64,000 nucleotides of DNA from Sycobia sp. Sy_11 (Eukaryota; Arthropoda; Insecta; Hymenoptera; Epichrysomallidae): NCBI GenBank assembly GCA_018907035.1, contig JACCIC010000053.1, positions 2,528,501 to 2,592,500 of the forward strand, given 5' to 3'. A program made the translations under genes and the position numbers. Of the stretch, positions 40,923 through 54,672 are shown piece after piece (the first letter of the stretch is position 1; each line of letters starts with the position of its first letter). The notes beneath the pieces are model-generated. The model worked only from the letters and a program-made list of their open reading frames with translations, was not told the origin of the DNA and did not search any database.

Positions 40923-42170
40923 TATCCACATACTTATATACAATTCTACCGCTTTGCGGTGAAAAGGTGCGCGGGGGGGGGAGGGGGTTGTGCCATAAGG
41001 CGCGCAAGGTGCCGCGCCGGCAGCCTCGCGAAACGACTCTCGTCGCGCGCGCTCCGCACTCCGAAACCGCTAAATTATCGCAATTATATCGCATTTGGGC
41101 GACGCGTCGTCGTCGTCGTCGTCGACCTCGTGGTCGCCGCCGCGAGGCTCCCTGTTGCGGTTTCGGAGGTGCCGGCTCAACTGGCCGTGAAAACGGCGCC
41201 ACGGGTCGGTTGCGATCGGTTTGCACCGACCACGCTAGATCCTCGTATTTGTTATATGGTTAGCATTATATGTATATGCATATAAAGTGGGTTGATTTTT
41301 ATTATACAAATAATTATACATATATAATGTAACGTCGTATTTTTAGCTATGTTCATGGCATTGATTCAGTTTATTTTATCTGATCTCCAGCTGACATCGA
41401 TTGTAATAACCTCCGCCTCTTGGATTATTTGGATTTGTAGCGATCAGAGAATACCTTTTTGTTCGATGTTTAATATATCTAGTTTATATGATATGATATG
41501 TACTATTTTTAAGGGAACAAATTTTTACACGTGGATATATACCATGTATTTCTCAGTTCTTCTTTATGCATCTCACATATGTTGCCAGTGAATGCATTAA
41601 ATGAGCAATAAAGCGTTATAATATGTATATATGATCGGTTTGTTCGTGTAAAATGTGCTATTTAATATTTCCTTCTTTTTAATACCTCAATAACTAAATG
41701 TAGTTCTTTATATGAACGAAATGTAATGCATTGATATAATGCCAGCCATCGAGTAGGCTTAGTCGGAGAAAATTTAGTGTACTCATACGTACGATGAGAT
41801 TTTTCCGTTGTCCCCGTCTCGTATCTGCTCACAAATAAACCTAGCACCTTTAATTTTAAGCACCGATCCTCTCTTCATGATCTCCGTGCACGTTTTTTTT
41901 TTTTTTTTTGAGAATCGGGCATTGCGCCCGGCCTTACTTTGAGCTTCGGCGCGAAATTTTCATTCGTTCCGAATCCTTCGACGCCTCAATAAACTTAATT
42001 CGGTCGCCGCTTACCAAGCATCATTACGTACGTACGAAATGTATCGCGTGCCGCGCGCGGGGGGGGGGGCGCACTCGCTTTACGCCGTACGCGAGATGCA
42101 GAATTTAGCCCGGCTCCGTCGCGAGCTGATAGCGGGCGGCGCTACACGATGGGGGATAACGCGAAAAGTG

Positions 42171-42201
<31 letters not shown>

Positions 42202-43286
42202 ATTCTCCGAGAGCGAAGGCGAGGCCGATAGTGAGCCGCGCACGTCGCGGATCTTCGTTATTCTCGGAAATTCGAACCAACACACAGACAGACAGACAGA
42301 AATCCTCGAACGTATCCTTGTCTCGAGCGCGCGGCCGCGGAGTGAAAGGACTTCTTGGACGCGTGTCCCCCCCCTCCCCCCACCCCCGTGGAGGACAATA
42401 AAAGCGTATAACTTCTGCCAGCTACCGAGCAATTTATCTAACCGCGGGTATTTCGCATCAATCTCGTCGAATGAAGTGCAAGGCATTTATCTCGGACGTC
42501 GGTAATACGGCAGAGCGAGGTAATACGCGTACAATTGATAAATCGCGCGAGGAATTGCAATCTGTTAATCTACGCTCGCCCGTTTTGTATTTGCAATTGA
42601 GTCGTTCGCCGGCTAAGAAATTATACGCTATCGTGACGCACAATTCTCGAAAAACAAACCAGCGTTTATACGTCGGTCGACGGTGAATAGGTCGCTTATT
42701 GAAATCGTGCGATGTGGATTACTGAGTACGAGTGAATAATTACAGATCGAATTAGTGGCTTTAAAAGGTGGCCGTATCATTTGGCGAAAATTAACTCATT
42801 AAACGGTGTATTTTCATCGCTCTACAGTGATAACTATAAAACTTAAATCAGTTGTTTTCCAATGTTTCTTCAGTGAATATTGTAACGGATATACGGAATA
42901 TTTTTCATTGCTCATTTATACATATTTACCATGGTATGAACTCTTTATAGCAACTTAAAATTTAGTGATGACAATTATTTGATACTATTTATATTGTCGA
43001 TAAGGACTTAAATCATTCTGTTGCGTTTCTAACATTTCGAAATAATATATGAAATGTGTGCGTTCAAAAAAAAAAAAAGCAAGTTCGGTCTCATGAGGAA
43101 AAATCATTTCTTCGAAATTTCAGCAAACTATAGCTCAGTATTGTTTTACGTTTTACAAACAAAGAATTTTTTTTAATATTAATATGGTTCTTTAAATATG
43201 TTCGACCCTAAACATTATTGAATATTAATACAGAAACGGATTAAAAAATTTACGCAAAAGTAAACAACTTCGTTTAACAATAAAAA

Positions 43287-43336
<50 letters not shown>

Positions 43337-43480
43337 CATATATACATATACATTAACGTTATTTCATTTATAGGAATTATTTACATTAGAATTCTACATC
43401 AGCAAAGGTTATTTTGATATCTGTATAGCCAAACCGAACCGTAATTTCTACAACTTTCTCCAGCGCGGTAGACCCGCGTA
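39591..43480. other. Ubx intron, alternating GC-rich and AT-rich DNA
   Basis: Poly-A at 39864-39888, a G/A-rich tract at 39970-40260, a GC-rich island at 40960-41230 with a GTC trinucleotide run at 41107-41123, AT-rich DNA at 41270-41900 and 42700-43480, CT at 42175-42201 and TA at 43290-43332. No exon recognised. Confidence 0.6.
40767..40918. repeat. (TA)n and (CT)n arrays
   Basis: TA run at 40767-40818 and CT run at 40887-40918, separated by about 68 unique bases. Confidence 0.95.
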
Positions 43481-44013
43481 ATTTATGTGTCTGGATGGCT
43501 CCCAACAAAAAAAAGAAGAAAATTGTTACCACCGATTGATGCATGCTCTCGAGAAGCCCGCGAGTCCCATCTTAACGCACGCCTATATCATCGTGTAATT
43601 TCGGCCGTATCGCTAGAAACATACAGCAAAAATAATGGATACAGCTCGACTTCGGCCGACGCGTATAATAGGCACTGTATCATGTATAAGGTATATACAT
43701 ACGTGCATATCTCGCTACTTACATTTCTTGCTCGGCGCACGCGATTGACAATCGTGTCGAGATATAAGTGCCTAAATTGTACTTTCGGGAGGAATACCTG
43801 CCTCGTCACCTCCGCCATCCGATCGCTAGGCGGACTCCGACGCAATCGCGCGACCCTCGAGCGCCTGCCGGAGTATCCCGCAAAATGGCGAGCCGGAAAT
43901 ACGCTGCCCCCGCCCGAAACCGTCGCCGCGCACCTTCTCGCCCCGTCCTCGCGGCCGTCGGAAGCGGCGCGCGGCTGCGGAGAGTTATGCGCGGCACTCA
44001 GGGAGAAACGTAA

Positions 44014-44015
<2 letters not shown>

Positions 44016-44082
<67 letters not shown>
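44016..44082. repeat. Compound (TA)n-(GA)n microsatellite
   Basis: A TA run passes directly into a GA run at 44049/44050 without a linker. Confidence 0.95.
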
Positions 44083-44087
<5 letters not shown>

Positions 44088-44399
44088 TAGAGAGGGAGAG
44101 GGAGAGGAATGCGGCCGCGCCAAAGAGGCAGAAGGAGGAACGAATGGAACTTTCTTGAATAAGATATCGGGGATAAAGCAGCTTCGTGGCTATACATATA
44201 TATGTATACCTATGCTGCTTATATTACGGGCGTGTGTGCGCGCGCTCTGAGCGAGCGTTACATTTTTGCATCAGGGGCGGACCGAGCGACTCCCCCCCCC
44301 CTCCACTCCCTCGCCCTTACCGTACTATATAAAACCGTAACCACGCGCGCTCTCCGCGCAATGCGTGTGTATGTCGATAATGCCGGCGATCGAGGGGCA

Positions 44400-44452
<53 letters not shown>

Positions 44453-45821
44453 TAAGTATACATGCACGGAAGAAAGGAAGTAGACAAGGCCGTTGGTTGC
44501 GAGTTCCTGCTCGTTTATTGCGTGTACACATATACACGCATACATAAATATATAGTAGTGAAGAATCTGCATTGCAATATAAGTCGAACAACGACGGACT
44601 ATCTTCGTATTTCGATATATTGCGCGATCACTCGCTCGCTACTGGATATTTGTATAGAGATACACACGTACGCGCGAGTATGTGCGAAAACCGGTTTTTA
44701 GCGCGATCGTTTGTTTATATTAGGGTAATAATTCTGATTTTTCTCCTTTACTTCGCTCTCGGAGGAATATCTGTACGATATACGTACAATATCTATATAA
44801 TATACAGTATATGAGAGTGTGATGAGCACTTGCGGTAAATGCGTTCATATAGAGGGCGATGCGACGGTAAAAAGCGCTTGAGATTACAAAAAATCGACTA
44901 ATATTATATGCCGTGACGTTATAGAAGTTGTACAATCGATGAATTTAGGACTCAAGGGAAGGGGGCCGCAACCGGATTGACCTTTCATCAAGGACATTTT
45001 GTATCAGATCCGTCTTATTTAGTTGAATAAGTCGCGGAAAGGCGGAATAATTGGGTGAGCGGCCGATTCGACTACTGCGACTGTCATGATACCTCGCGTC
45101 ACTCCGACGTTCTCGCATAATCGCGATAAAATCTCTTAGTTATAGGCAAAACATTGGTATACATCTATTATCAATAAAGTTTCAATTCAATAAAATGGGC
45201 GCGACCATCGATGACGCTTTCGAATAGCGAATGACAGGGTCCGTGGGAACATTGAATTCCACGGCAGCAGCGCGTCTCCGACGCGCTAAATCGTTTCTTC
45301 TTCCCAATCTCGTAGATATATATATATGTACGTAAAATGTGCGTACACTTCTTTTCTGCGCCCCCACGGCTCGCACGCGTATTCGTGCGTACGCGAGATC
45401 AACTCTCCCAGTATATATATATGACCAGGCACCAAAAGAGAGTGTTTCTCGATTTACATGCGCCGCGCGAATATTCGCGGCCGCTCACACATGGCTCTCT
45501 GACGATATAACACATTCAAAAGCGCCACACTTCTTCACCGTCTCTTTATCCTTAACGGTTCGCACTGACGCGAGCGGGCCGTCGGGCGCGAGGGAGTAAA
45601 TAAAAGTCGAAATTTCCCCAGAGACTTTTTTCGTATATACCTTTCGCAAAACTTCTCTTCCCCTCCAACCCCTCCCCGTCCCGCCGCCCTCTTCCCGTTT
45701 GGTCGGCGGGAAGAAGAAGACGAAGAAGAGGAAGAAGCATCCTCTCATCGTCGGGACGGCGTCACGCTTTGTTTCGCAACGTCGTTGAGCCCCTCATCGT
45801 CTCGGTTGGCGTTTGTTTTCT

Positions 45822-45873
<52 letters not shown>

Positions 45874-46282
45874 CGGCACCGATCCCCGTACTGGCCGACG
45901 GCCGCGCGTTTTTTCCCTCTCGATCGCTGAAACATGCGCCACCAAGGATAATTCCCTCGATAAAGTAAAAAATTGGCCGCCGCCTTTTCGCTTTGGTATA
46001 CGTGAGTTAATTTAATTGCTTCGAGGGAAGTGTAATAAAGGAGATCGCGAATGATTTCGCGAGAGGTCCGAGTGCTACGTACGCGCGCGGGCGCAAACGG
46101 CACCACGAGCTTCACGTTATTTTTATTAATTTCTCGACGAAACAAAGAAAGCAAAAAAAAAAAAAAAAAAAAAAACAGAAGAAGAAAAAAACACAGTGGG
46201 GAAAAACAAGGAGAAACTAACCGACGCTATCTCTCCCCGCTGCCCTTATCTTTTCCACTTAATCGTATAACCCCTCGGTTTC

Positions 46283-46329
<47 letters not shown>

Positions 46330-46898
46330 CATACACATACACATACAATAGTTAACACACGATGCGGCCAGGCGCAGAGAAAAAAATTCCACCCCTCGCT
46401 CGCGTCGACTCTCGCGTGATCTTCGAGAAATTTAATTAACGCTCGCGTTGCGCGATATACACAGCCGAGCGCCGTTCTATATTCTCTGTTTTTATTTTAT
46501 TTTGTTTTGTTTTGTTTTTTTTTTTTTTTTTTACTTTTTACCCTCCATTGGGCTGCGTATACGGCGGCGCGGGCCGCGCGGTTCGCCCTGCTTCGACCTA
46601 GGCTATGTTTCCAGTATACTCGGTAGGCAGGGTCACGCACGCACGCCGACGAATCATACGGTATAGGTATATAGGCGAGCGGCTATGCGCCATGGAGTTT
46701 TGCGCCCGCGCGGCTACCGCTTTTTGCTTTATATATATATCAGTGTATGGATACAAAGCCTGTGCGTTGCCGTGCGGTACATATATGTATAGATACATAT
46801 AAGTGTAATAATTATATGCGCGCAGAGCAGACCTAAGGCGCAACGGGGCATCCTCGCGCGGGCTTCGAAGTCTCGCTGCAGTTGGGTGGATGGCAGAG

Positions 46899-46915
46899 TA
46901 AGAGAGAGCGAGAGC

Positions 46916-46957
<42 letters not shown>
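46899..46957. repeat. (GA)n microsatellite
   Basis: GA run with early GC and AC interruptions, continuing into a G/A-only tract to about 47040. Confidence 0.95.
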
Positions 46958-46960
<3 letters not shown>

Positions 46961-47128
46961 GAGAAAGGGAGGAGAATAAGCGGCGGGAATGGCGGGGGAG
47001 TGGGACAGGGGAGGGAAAAAAGGAGAAAGGCGAGGGCGAAGGGAAGCGCACGAGTGGGGAAAAAGGAGCAAAAGCCGACCGGTAGATGGTGGAGGAGATG
47101 GCATGCAAAAGAGGCGCTCGTGTGTATA

Positions 47129-47170
<42 letters not shown>

Positions 47171-47361
47171 TAGATATATATACATACATAATATACAGGT
47201 ATGCATGAGCGGAGGAGCGAGCCGGTTGTAAGGCGACACCTCTCGCAGCCTCTTCCCTTCTCCACCGGCTTCTTGTCCATTCTCGTTCTCCCTCTCTCCC
47301 CTTCGTGCTGCTCTAATGCGTCTTTCCCTTTCTCCCGCCTCCTCTCTGGGTCTCTTTCCCT

Positions 47362-47392
<31 letters not shown>

Positions 47393-48330
47393 CCTACGAT
47401 GACCTTCCCTCGGCTTCGATACAGCGACCTATCTCCTTTTTCTCTCCACCCCCCCGCGCCTTCCCACGCCCCCCGGAGACGGAGTTTCGTTCGTTTTCCC
47501 AAAAGATTTTTCAAATAAATCCCTCTCCCATATTTCGAATGCCTCACCTGTTTCCGTATCTCGATCGTATCTCCGTGCGCGATGGTTTATACCGTGTCGC
47601 CCGTCCCCCGTCTCCCGCCCCGCCGTACCGTCGCTCGCTCGCGGAGAAGAGTTTAGGGAGCGTCCGGAGCGGAGAGAACAGGTTATTGGAGCGTGGAAAT
47701 GCCTTAACCGTATATCTGATATAGGAACCATTTTAGATGTAGCGTACCCACGGTGTTATGCATTGCTCGCGTCGCGGAGCAACTGTTCGGTTAGAGTACC
47801 GCACAGTAATATTGTAAAAAAAAAGGGAAATAAATACATAATCAAATAAATGAAGCGATAGAGGAGAAATATTCCATATGAAAATATGTATAGATGAATT
47901 TATCTTCTAAGCTTCTGTACGGTTATGTATGTCTGAAATCCGTTAAAGGATGGATGTCGCGTTCAGAAACCAAAAAAATAAATAAATTAACGAGAAACCT
48001 TTCCTTTAATGCTATTATTATCAAAAAAAAAAGAAAAAAAAAGAAAAGAAAAAACACGAGTATTAAAATGATTTATTCGCTATTCGATAAGGGAACTGTA
48101 TGTATAATAAAAGCATTGTTATTGAAATTTATGCGCGGACCCGTAATTTAAGAAAGATTTATATATATATATATATATATATACACGCATACGTCCCCGA
48201 TCGAATAAAATATTATATTAAACTCGGCTCTTAAGCTGTCCAGCGATGGGGCCCGTAAATTAATCAAGACCGAACCTCCGCCTATAACGTCGCTTTACCA
48301 AAGTAAAAGAATATTTCTCACATATCGCGA

Positions 48331-48614
48331 GAGCGCCAGAGAGAGAGAGAGAGAGAGAGACCTCGAACGCAGAGAGAATAAATTGTGGCCATCGGAAGGA
48401 GTTCGGTCGCGAGCGTGCGCGGGCGCTAAGCCGCATGCTCGAGGAGGCTAAAAACGAATATCAAAAGGACGATTGCGACGCTGCAAGAGGCGAGAAAGCG
48501 TGAGAGCGAGCGAGAGAGAGAGAGAGAGAGAGAGGGGCGGGAGAGGTACGCTGCAAAAAGAAATAAGAAAAGAAGAGAAAACGACGGGGCGAGAAGTAAA
48601 AAGGAAACGAGGAC

Positions 48615-48647
<33 letters not shown>

Positions 48648-48823
48648 TCCCAAGTATATATACAGCATTCCACGCGACGTGTGCAGGTGGGCAGAATAAG
48701 CCAGGCGATAGCTGGAGTAGGGCTTGCGCGCACGATTGCGCATATACGCAACCCCCTTTCGCCCACCACCCCCGCGTATTATAACGAGAAAAAGAGATAT
48801 ATCCGCGGCGTCGTTTATCTTCT

Positions 48824-48866
<43 letters not shown>

Positions 48867-49163
48867 CTTTCTCTGTCGCTCTCTGTTGCCCTCTCAACCG
48901 CGCGCGCGAAACTTGTCGTTCGCCTGCACACGTATATACAAGGGCATACACACGCGACAATAACGGATGCGCATAAAGGCAGGCGCGCGCGAGAGGGGGA
49001 GGTTGTGCGGCAGGCGGGGATAACCGGAGCTACACACGCGGTCGAACGAGAGAGAGAGAGAGAGAGAGAGGGCGAATAAGCCGGGGAGGGGTAGGGTAGT
49101 TGGGGTCCAAGGAAAGAGGAGAACTACCGAGAAAGGGAGCGAAAGAGACAGCCAGAGAGAGCC

Positions 49164-49194
<31 letters not shown>

Positions 49195-50144
49195 AGAGGC
49201 CGCGCGTAAGAGGGAAAGAGCGCGAGAGCGGACGCAGGGGCCGTATATCAGCGTCCTAAAAGGAATTCCAGAATATATTTTACATATGCTTTATTGCCGC
49301 CTTATTTCCAACTCTATGCCGAGGAGCTTCGCTCACGTCCTCCGCTGGACCTTCGTTCGTTTTTTCACTCGCTCTTCCCTTCTTCCCACCCCCCCTGTTT
49401 TTCTTTCGGATAGTCATTTTTATTTTCATTATTATATCATTTTGTTTTTTTCCCCGCAAAAGTATACTGCTAGTACTGCCAAAGTTCCATCTAAGAATTA
49501 TTAAAGAATTCTCGCGGTAACCATTTGAATTACCTAGTCTATATGGTAATGGCTGACATACTCATTGACAGAAAGATTCCCAATGAAGGAAATGCGCGAT
49601 GCTAATTGATTTTAAATAAATGACCTTTTTTGTTTTTAAATTATTATTTTAATAGAGTAGACGATGTGCTTGGTTACTATATTTTAGAAAAAAGTAAAGT
49701 TGCGATGTTGTTTGTGGAGTATAGTTTCAGTTTTCAAAATGCCTGCTATGAAAATAATACGCTTATTCCTTTTTGTCGTGTTGTATCTATTTTAAGAGTT
49801 TGGCTCATACGAGAAAATTAATAAAATTGTGGAATTGAGCAAAAAAGAAGCAGAGAGATAGAGAGAGAGAGAGAGGGAGAATACGCGAATATACCAATAC
49901 TTCGCGCGGCGAGAAAAATCTTTGAATAAACGCAGTTTTGGCCGTCAGTTGGAAATTTGCAAGGGAATTCCATAAGTCAACCGACGACCGCTAATTTTAT
50001 GACGCGTCCGCGAGAAGAAATAAAAGTTAAAAATTCGACGTATATTATCTTTACTCCATAAATCTTTCGCTCTATCTGGCTCTTTTGCCGAATACAAGAA
50101 AGAGACATGTAGGTAGATAGAGCGTGACTGTGTGTACGTGTGTG

Positions 50145-50184
<40 letters not shown>

Positions 50185-51183
50185 AATAAAGAGTTAGAGA
50201 GGATGTAAGATCCCGCAAAATTCTATACGTTTGCTACTCCCGGGAATCCCGCAGAGGAGTAATCCTCACATTTTCTTCCTCCGTTTATGCCGCCTCGCTC
50301 TCACAATCCTGCTCGATCCATTCGCAGTGTATGTGCGTCTGTCTGTATGCCTGTCTGTGTGTGAGACGGCGGGTGGCTCCTTGCGAGGGCATTGCGTACG
50401 TACGTGTCACCTCCTCGGCAGATAAGCCACGATGCGACGCGACGCAAGGAGGAGAAATTAAATATAAAAAAAAAAAAACAAACAAAAAAAATCATCAAAC
50501 ACACGCGCTTTTCACTGGCGAGCCTCAACGTTTGCAATTAATTTATATGTATCGATGCAAAATCGTCGATGTCGTTTTTATTTTATCTTAAATTTTAAAA
50601 GAAAGAAATTAACAAAAAAGCACTTGACTCCATACTCCTAAAATTTAAAAATATTCTCAATATTGTTTTTTAATTAATACAAAACTTCATCAGGCATAGT
50701 CAGCTCATAATAATGGTCAGGATAAGAGTTTGAGTCCTATTGCCAATGGTTGACAGATTGTTATAGTTATCAATTGAGACGTTCAAATAGAATATATGTT
50801 ATATATGTTCAACCTGCTACTAAGTCAGCTGTCGTGAAGATGCGGTATCATTGCAAATCATTATATATATATTATAAATATTTGAGGTACTCTAGTCAAA
50901 TATATTTATGCAAGTATGGATTGTCAATTAATGTGATGCATTCGTTAAATACATATCCATATATTCTGAAGAATTAATTTATGATACTGGGTACGCGAAC
51001 TTTATGCTATTGGTACATATATGAGTTAAATATGATATTTGATATTTCCTTTAATTATTCATGGTTTTAAATATTACAACAATCTTGTAGTAGACTTTTT
51101 GCCTTTCTACTATCATTTGTCAGATACTGAAATTATAAGTGTGTTTAATTATAATGAAACCATGCGAATCATGCATAGATATA
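48331..51183. other. Ubx intron; GA/CT-rich block then AT-rich DNA
   Basis: GA runs at 48338-48360, 48510-48532, 48617-48646, 49050-49072, 49165-49198 and 50149-50182, and CT at 48826-48863. From about 49500 mostly AT-rich unique DNA. No exon recognised. Confidence 0.6.
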
Positions 51184-51632
51184 AAATTAATAAATATTTT
51201 TATCGGTCTTACAGTCTTTAAAATATAATATATTAGCTAAAATAATGACAGTCAGACTGTCCTTGTTTATATTCATCCTCGAAGGATCTGAAATAAAACT
51301 TATTGCTACAGTAAATTATATTAATTTATTTACTTTAGTACTTGAGAATGAACATAAGCGGTTCGAAACGTCGGGCACCAAAGGTGATTCTAGATTTAAG
51401 GTGATGGGGGCAGCCAGGTTCTCCTTTACTAACATAGAATTTTGTTTTTATTATTTTAATTTTATTATATTTATTATTTTATTTTTAATTTTTAATATTA
51501 TTTCTTGTAGTAATAAGTTTTATTTCAGATTCTACGGGGGTGAACATAAACAAGGATAGTCTGACTGTCATTATTTTAGTTAATATATTATATTATAAAG
51601 ACTGTAAGATCGATAAAAATATTTATTAATTT
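51184..51632 (+). mobile_element. Inverted-arm (foldback) element, copy 2
   Basis: Two arms of about 125 bases lie at 51184-51310 and 51507-51632 in inverted orientation. They share the outer block AAATTAATAAATATTTTTAT, then CTTACAGTCTTTA, TAATGACAGTCAGACT, TCCTTGTTTA and the inner block ATCTGAAATAAAACTTATT, with only scattered mismatches. The 200-base centre carries GGTTCGAAACGTCGGGCACC (51360-51379) followed by an AT-rich tail. An open frame at 51245-51559 spans the element but resembles no known protein. Homology with copy 1 continues past the right arm to roughly 51690, so the true element may be longer on that side. It could be a MITE or a Penelope-like retroelement remnant. Confidence 0.75.
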
Positions 51633-51776
51633 AATTCAGAACAGTCGACATAAGTACAATTTTGAATTTGAATATATTGATATAGTCAGTGATTGATACA
51701 CTTACTTAATGCGTATAGCTGAAATTTTTTCAATGGGCAATGTAGGAAATTTTTCTGTTTAAATAAATAAATAAAT

Positions 51777-51781
51777 ACACA

Positions 51782-51835
<54 letters not shown>
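51777..51835. repeat. Compound (AC)n-(AT)n microsatellite
   Basis: AC run to 51822 followed directly by a short AT run, about 145 bases beyond the right end of the inverted-arm element. Confidence 0.9.
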
Positions 51836-51837
<2 letters not shown>

Positions 51838-51997
51838 ACACGCCAAGGGAAGTAGCCAAAAGGCTATTATACACCGCATTCCCACGTAATGACTTAACTT
51901 GTATAGTATATCCATAGCGAACAGGTATCGGCTATATAGAGATGATTTGATAATTCGCTACCGCCTCGCGCCGCTAGAACAGACAGCCCCGTGGGCG

Positions 51998-52051
<54 letters not shown>

Positions 52052-53123
52052 GCAACTAATAGAGAACCGATATAACATCATCGCGAGCCCGAATTGTCTG
52101 CGAACATCGGCCGCGAAAGGGACGAAAAGGAGGCCGATCCCAACCGAGCAGATACGTATTATTATATATTATAGAGAAGTACAGGGATCGACGAAACCCT
52201 GTGTAAATGGAGGGATGGGCAGGTCGGAAGGCGATGGCCGAGATATGAGCGCGTGCGAACCGATACGGAGGTGGAGTGCCGCGGGAAATGAAGTACGGAA
52301 ATTAAAGCTTAAAGGATCGTACATAAGGCCTGCGCGAGCAATTCGTTTATTATATCCGACGTGTTCATTTTTTTTTTTTTTTTTTTTAACACCAAGTAGT
52401 CAAGAAGGTGGTCAAGTCTTCATTTTCAAGTTTCCTTAAGCTGCAGGAGCGAGCGAGACACCACGTGTACCGACGTGTTAGAATACACTGTACCCGGCTC
52501 CCTAAATTACTATCTTTCCCGCTCCTCACGCTTTCGCGGCCCTTTCGGCGGCGAAGAGCCTGGAAACTTTCGATCGAATCTCTATGGCACTTTTTAAGTC
52601 GGAATCCTTTTCGAGAAGTAAAAGCGAACATTTAATTTGATTTATTTTTAGCGATACCGGCAAGACGAAGGATTCTATATATATATATATAGATAGCTAG
52701 ATAGATAGATAATATTTTTCACGCTATCCATGACGTATATATATATAACGCGAATCTCAACTACAGGCACTCTCCCATCTTATATAGGAATAAGAAAAAA
52801 TGAAATGCGCATCGGCAAAAGCCATGAATTATCCTGCAACGAAATTTTAGTTAATTTAAAGTCGGACGGAGATAGAGAGAGAGAGAGAGAGAGAGTGAGA
52901 GAGAGAGTAGAAGCAGCAGACGAGAAAAGATGGAGAGAGACGGGCACAACTCACTCTTCGACCGATTACGAAAGGCAGGCCAATCGTGTACAAGAAAATT
53001 AAGATAGGAGAAAGAGAGGCAAGAGATAAAGAGAGATATTAAAAATCAGGAGTACCGAGGATAGGATATATATATATATTATAGGAGTGTAGCATCTCAA
53101 CGAGTGAGCAAGTAAATTTAAAG

Positions 53124-53124
53124 A

Positions 53125-53158
<34 letters not shown>

Positions 53159-53215
53159 GGAGAGGTCGGGCCTGTAAGAAGAAAAAGAGAGGAAGAGGGA
53201 ATGAGAGAGTGAGAA

Positions 53216-53260
<45 letters not shown>

Positions 53261-53262
53261 AG
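53124..53262. repeat. Long GA-rich purine tract
   Basis: Nearly continuous purine sequence on the plus strand made of GA runs (53124-53164 and 53205-53262) with GGA and AAA interruptions. Confidence 0.9.
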
Positions 53263-53863
53263 AAGGGCCGTCCTGAGATGGTATACGACGAAGCTGCTTT
53301 ACTCGGTCGGAAAGGTTCGTCCGAGCCCCGGGGGGGCCCCGCTGCCGCCGCGCCGCGCGCATATCGCCGTCGATCGCGGGCGGCGCGGCTCGCCCCGGTG
53401 GTGGGGAGAGCCGGTTCGGACGATTCTATCTCTCATCCCTCCTCCGCGCCTTTCTTTCTCTCCGGCGTGTATAGGAAGAGCGCGGCGCGCGCGCTCGCGC
53501 TCACGACGCCATCGCGCATATAATACGCCGAGGCCGGCGGTGCCCGAGCTCTTCGCTGGAAACTATATATGATTATGGAAGGAAAAAAGGGGGCGGACGA
53601 GTGAGCGAGAGCGAGAGAGAGAGAGAGAGAGAGAGAGATAGTTGTGTTTTTCGAAAACTTCACGTGCATTCGCGGAACGCTGAGGGAAGGGGCAGGGGGG
53701 CAGGAAAAAGTCTACACGAGAGCGAAATAACGATAATAATGACCGATCATTACGCGGACCGGGCGGAAAGGGGGGAGCAGACCCCCCGAAGCCCCGCAGG
53801 TTCCGACGGTAGTTTTGGGATCGACAGTCGGAGCGAGAGCGCGAGGGAGCGCACGGGTCCCCG

Positions 53864-53901
<38 letters not shown>

Positions 53902-54321
53902 GGGCAGGAACGTCGGAACGCGTTGCGCGTCTTTTTGATGGCATAATTGAAGGGGGTCAGGTGGGGGGGGGGGTGGGGATTAATCCGGGGGTTCCGGATC
54001 GTGCCCTCGGTTTCGGATAGCGCGAGCGCATCCACGGCAGGGCGGGGGTCTCGTGCGCCCGACGAGAGATCGGCCGATAATTACAAGAAGGGGACGGGAG
54101 GAGGGGGGTGATGAGATGGTGTTACGAGGGCCCCCGAACTGATAACGAAATTAATGCCCCCGCGATATTTTTGCCGTATAATGCGCGCGTCGCTCTCTTA
54201 CCTTCTCTCTTAATCATTTATTCTCGAGAGCCATTAAATATTCCCTCCCCTACCCCTCGCCTTGTCGGTCTCAAAGAGGATCCTTATTATCGGAATGCGA
54301 GCGTATATATTATTACTATAC

Positions 54322-54327
<6 letters not shown>

Positions 54328-54375
<48 letters not shown>

Positions 54376-54594
54376 CGTGCAAATTCAGGTATTATATGGA
54401 AATTATCGGGATTTCTCGAAGGTTCGACTCGAAGAGGATCCGCCGCTCGCTGTATTATATATATATATATATATATATAAAGCAGGGGCGCAACCGGGAG
54501 AATTATTATTATATACATCGCGACAAAGGTGGGCGGTGGCGGCCGCGCACCAAACAATGTGCCGAAGCTTCGGAGTGAAAAAGCAAACGAACTC

Positions 54595-54671
<77 letters not shown>

Positions 54672-54672
54672 C
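54328..54672. repeat. Cluster of (TA)n arrays ending in (TG)n
   Basis: TA runs at 54328-54373, 54456-54478 and 54598-54634, the last followed by TG to about 54672. Confidence 0.95.

Larger units (their letters stand above)
43481..48330. other. Ubx intron, microsatellite-rich with GC islands
   Basis: TA arrays at 44402-44449, 46288-46326, 47132-47168 and 47365-47392, CT at 45825-45870, poly-A at 46153-46175. Unique DNA at 44460-45300. No exon recognised. Confidence 0.6.

Noticed and set aside
46729..47547. 272-codon minus-strand open frame
   Set aside because: Mostly Tyr-Ile and Ser-Leu repeats from TA and CT arrays; no gene-like content.
47551..47566. ACAG|GTGAGG on the minus strand, also considered as a ratchet point
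   Set aside because: Again no pyrimidine tract precedes the AG; likely chance.
50690..50760. tRNA-like A/B-box-looking words (GTTTGAGTCC) considered as a tRNA gene or SINE
   Set aside because: The B box does not match GWTCRANNC and no cloverleaf can be drawn.
54192..54208. Good donor-like AAG|GTAAGA on the minus strand, considered as the end of Ubx exon 1
   Set aside because: The sequence before it does not encode a YPWM motif or any Ubx-like peptide.
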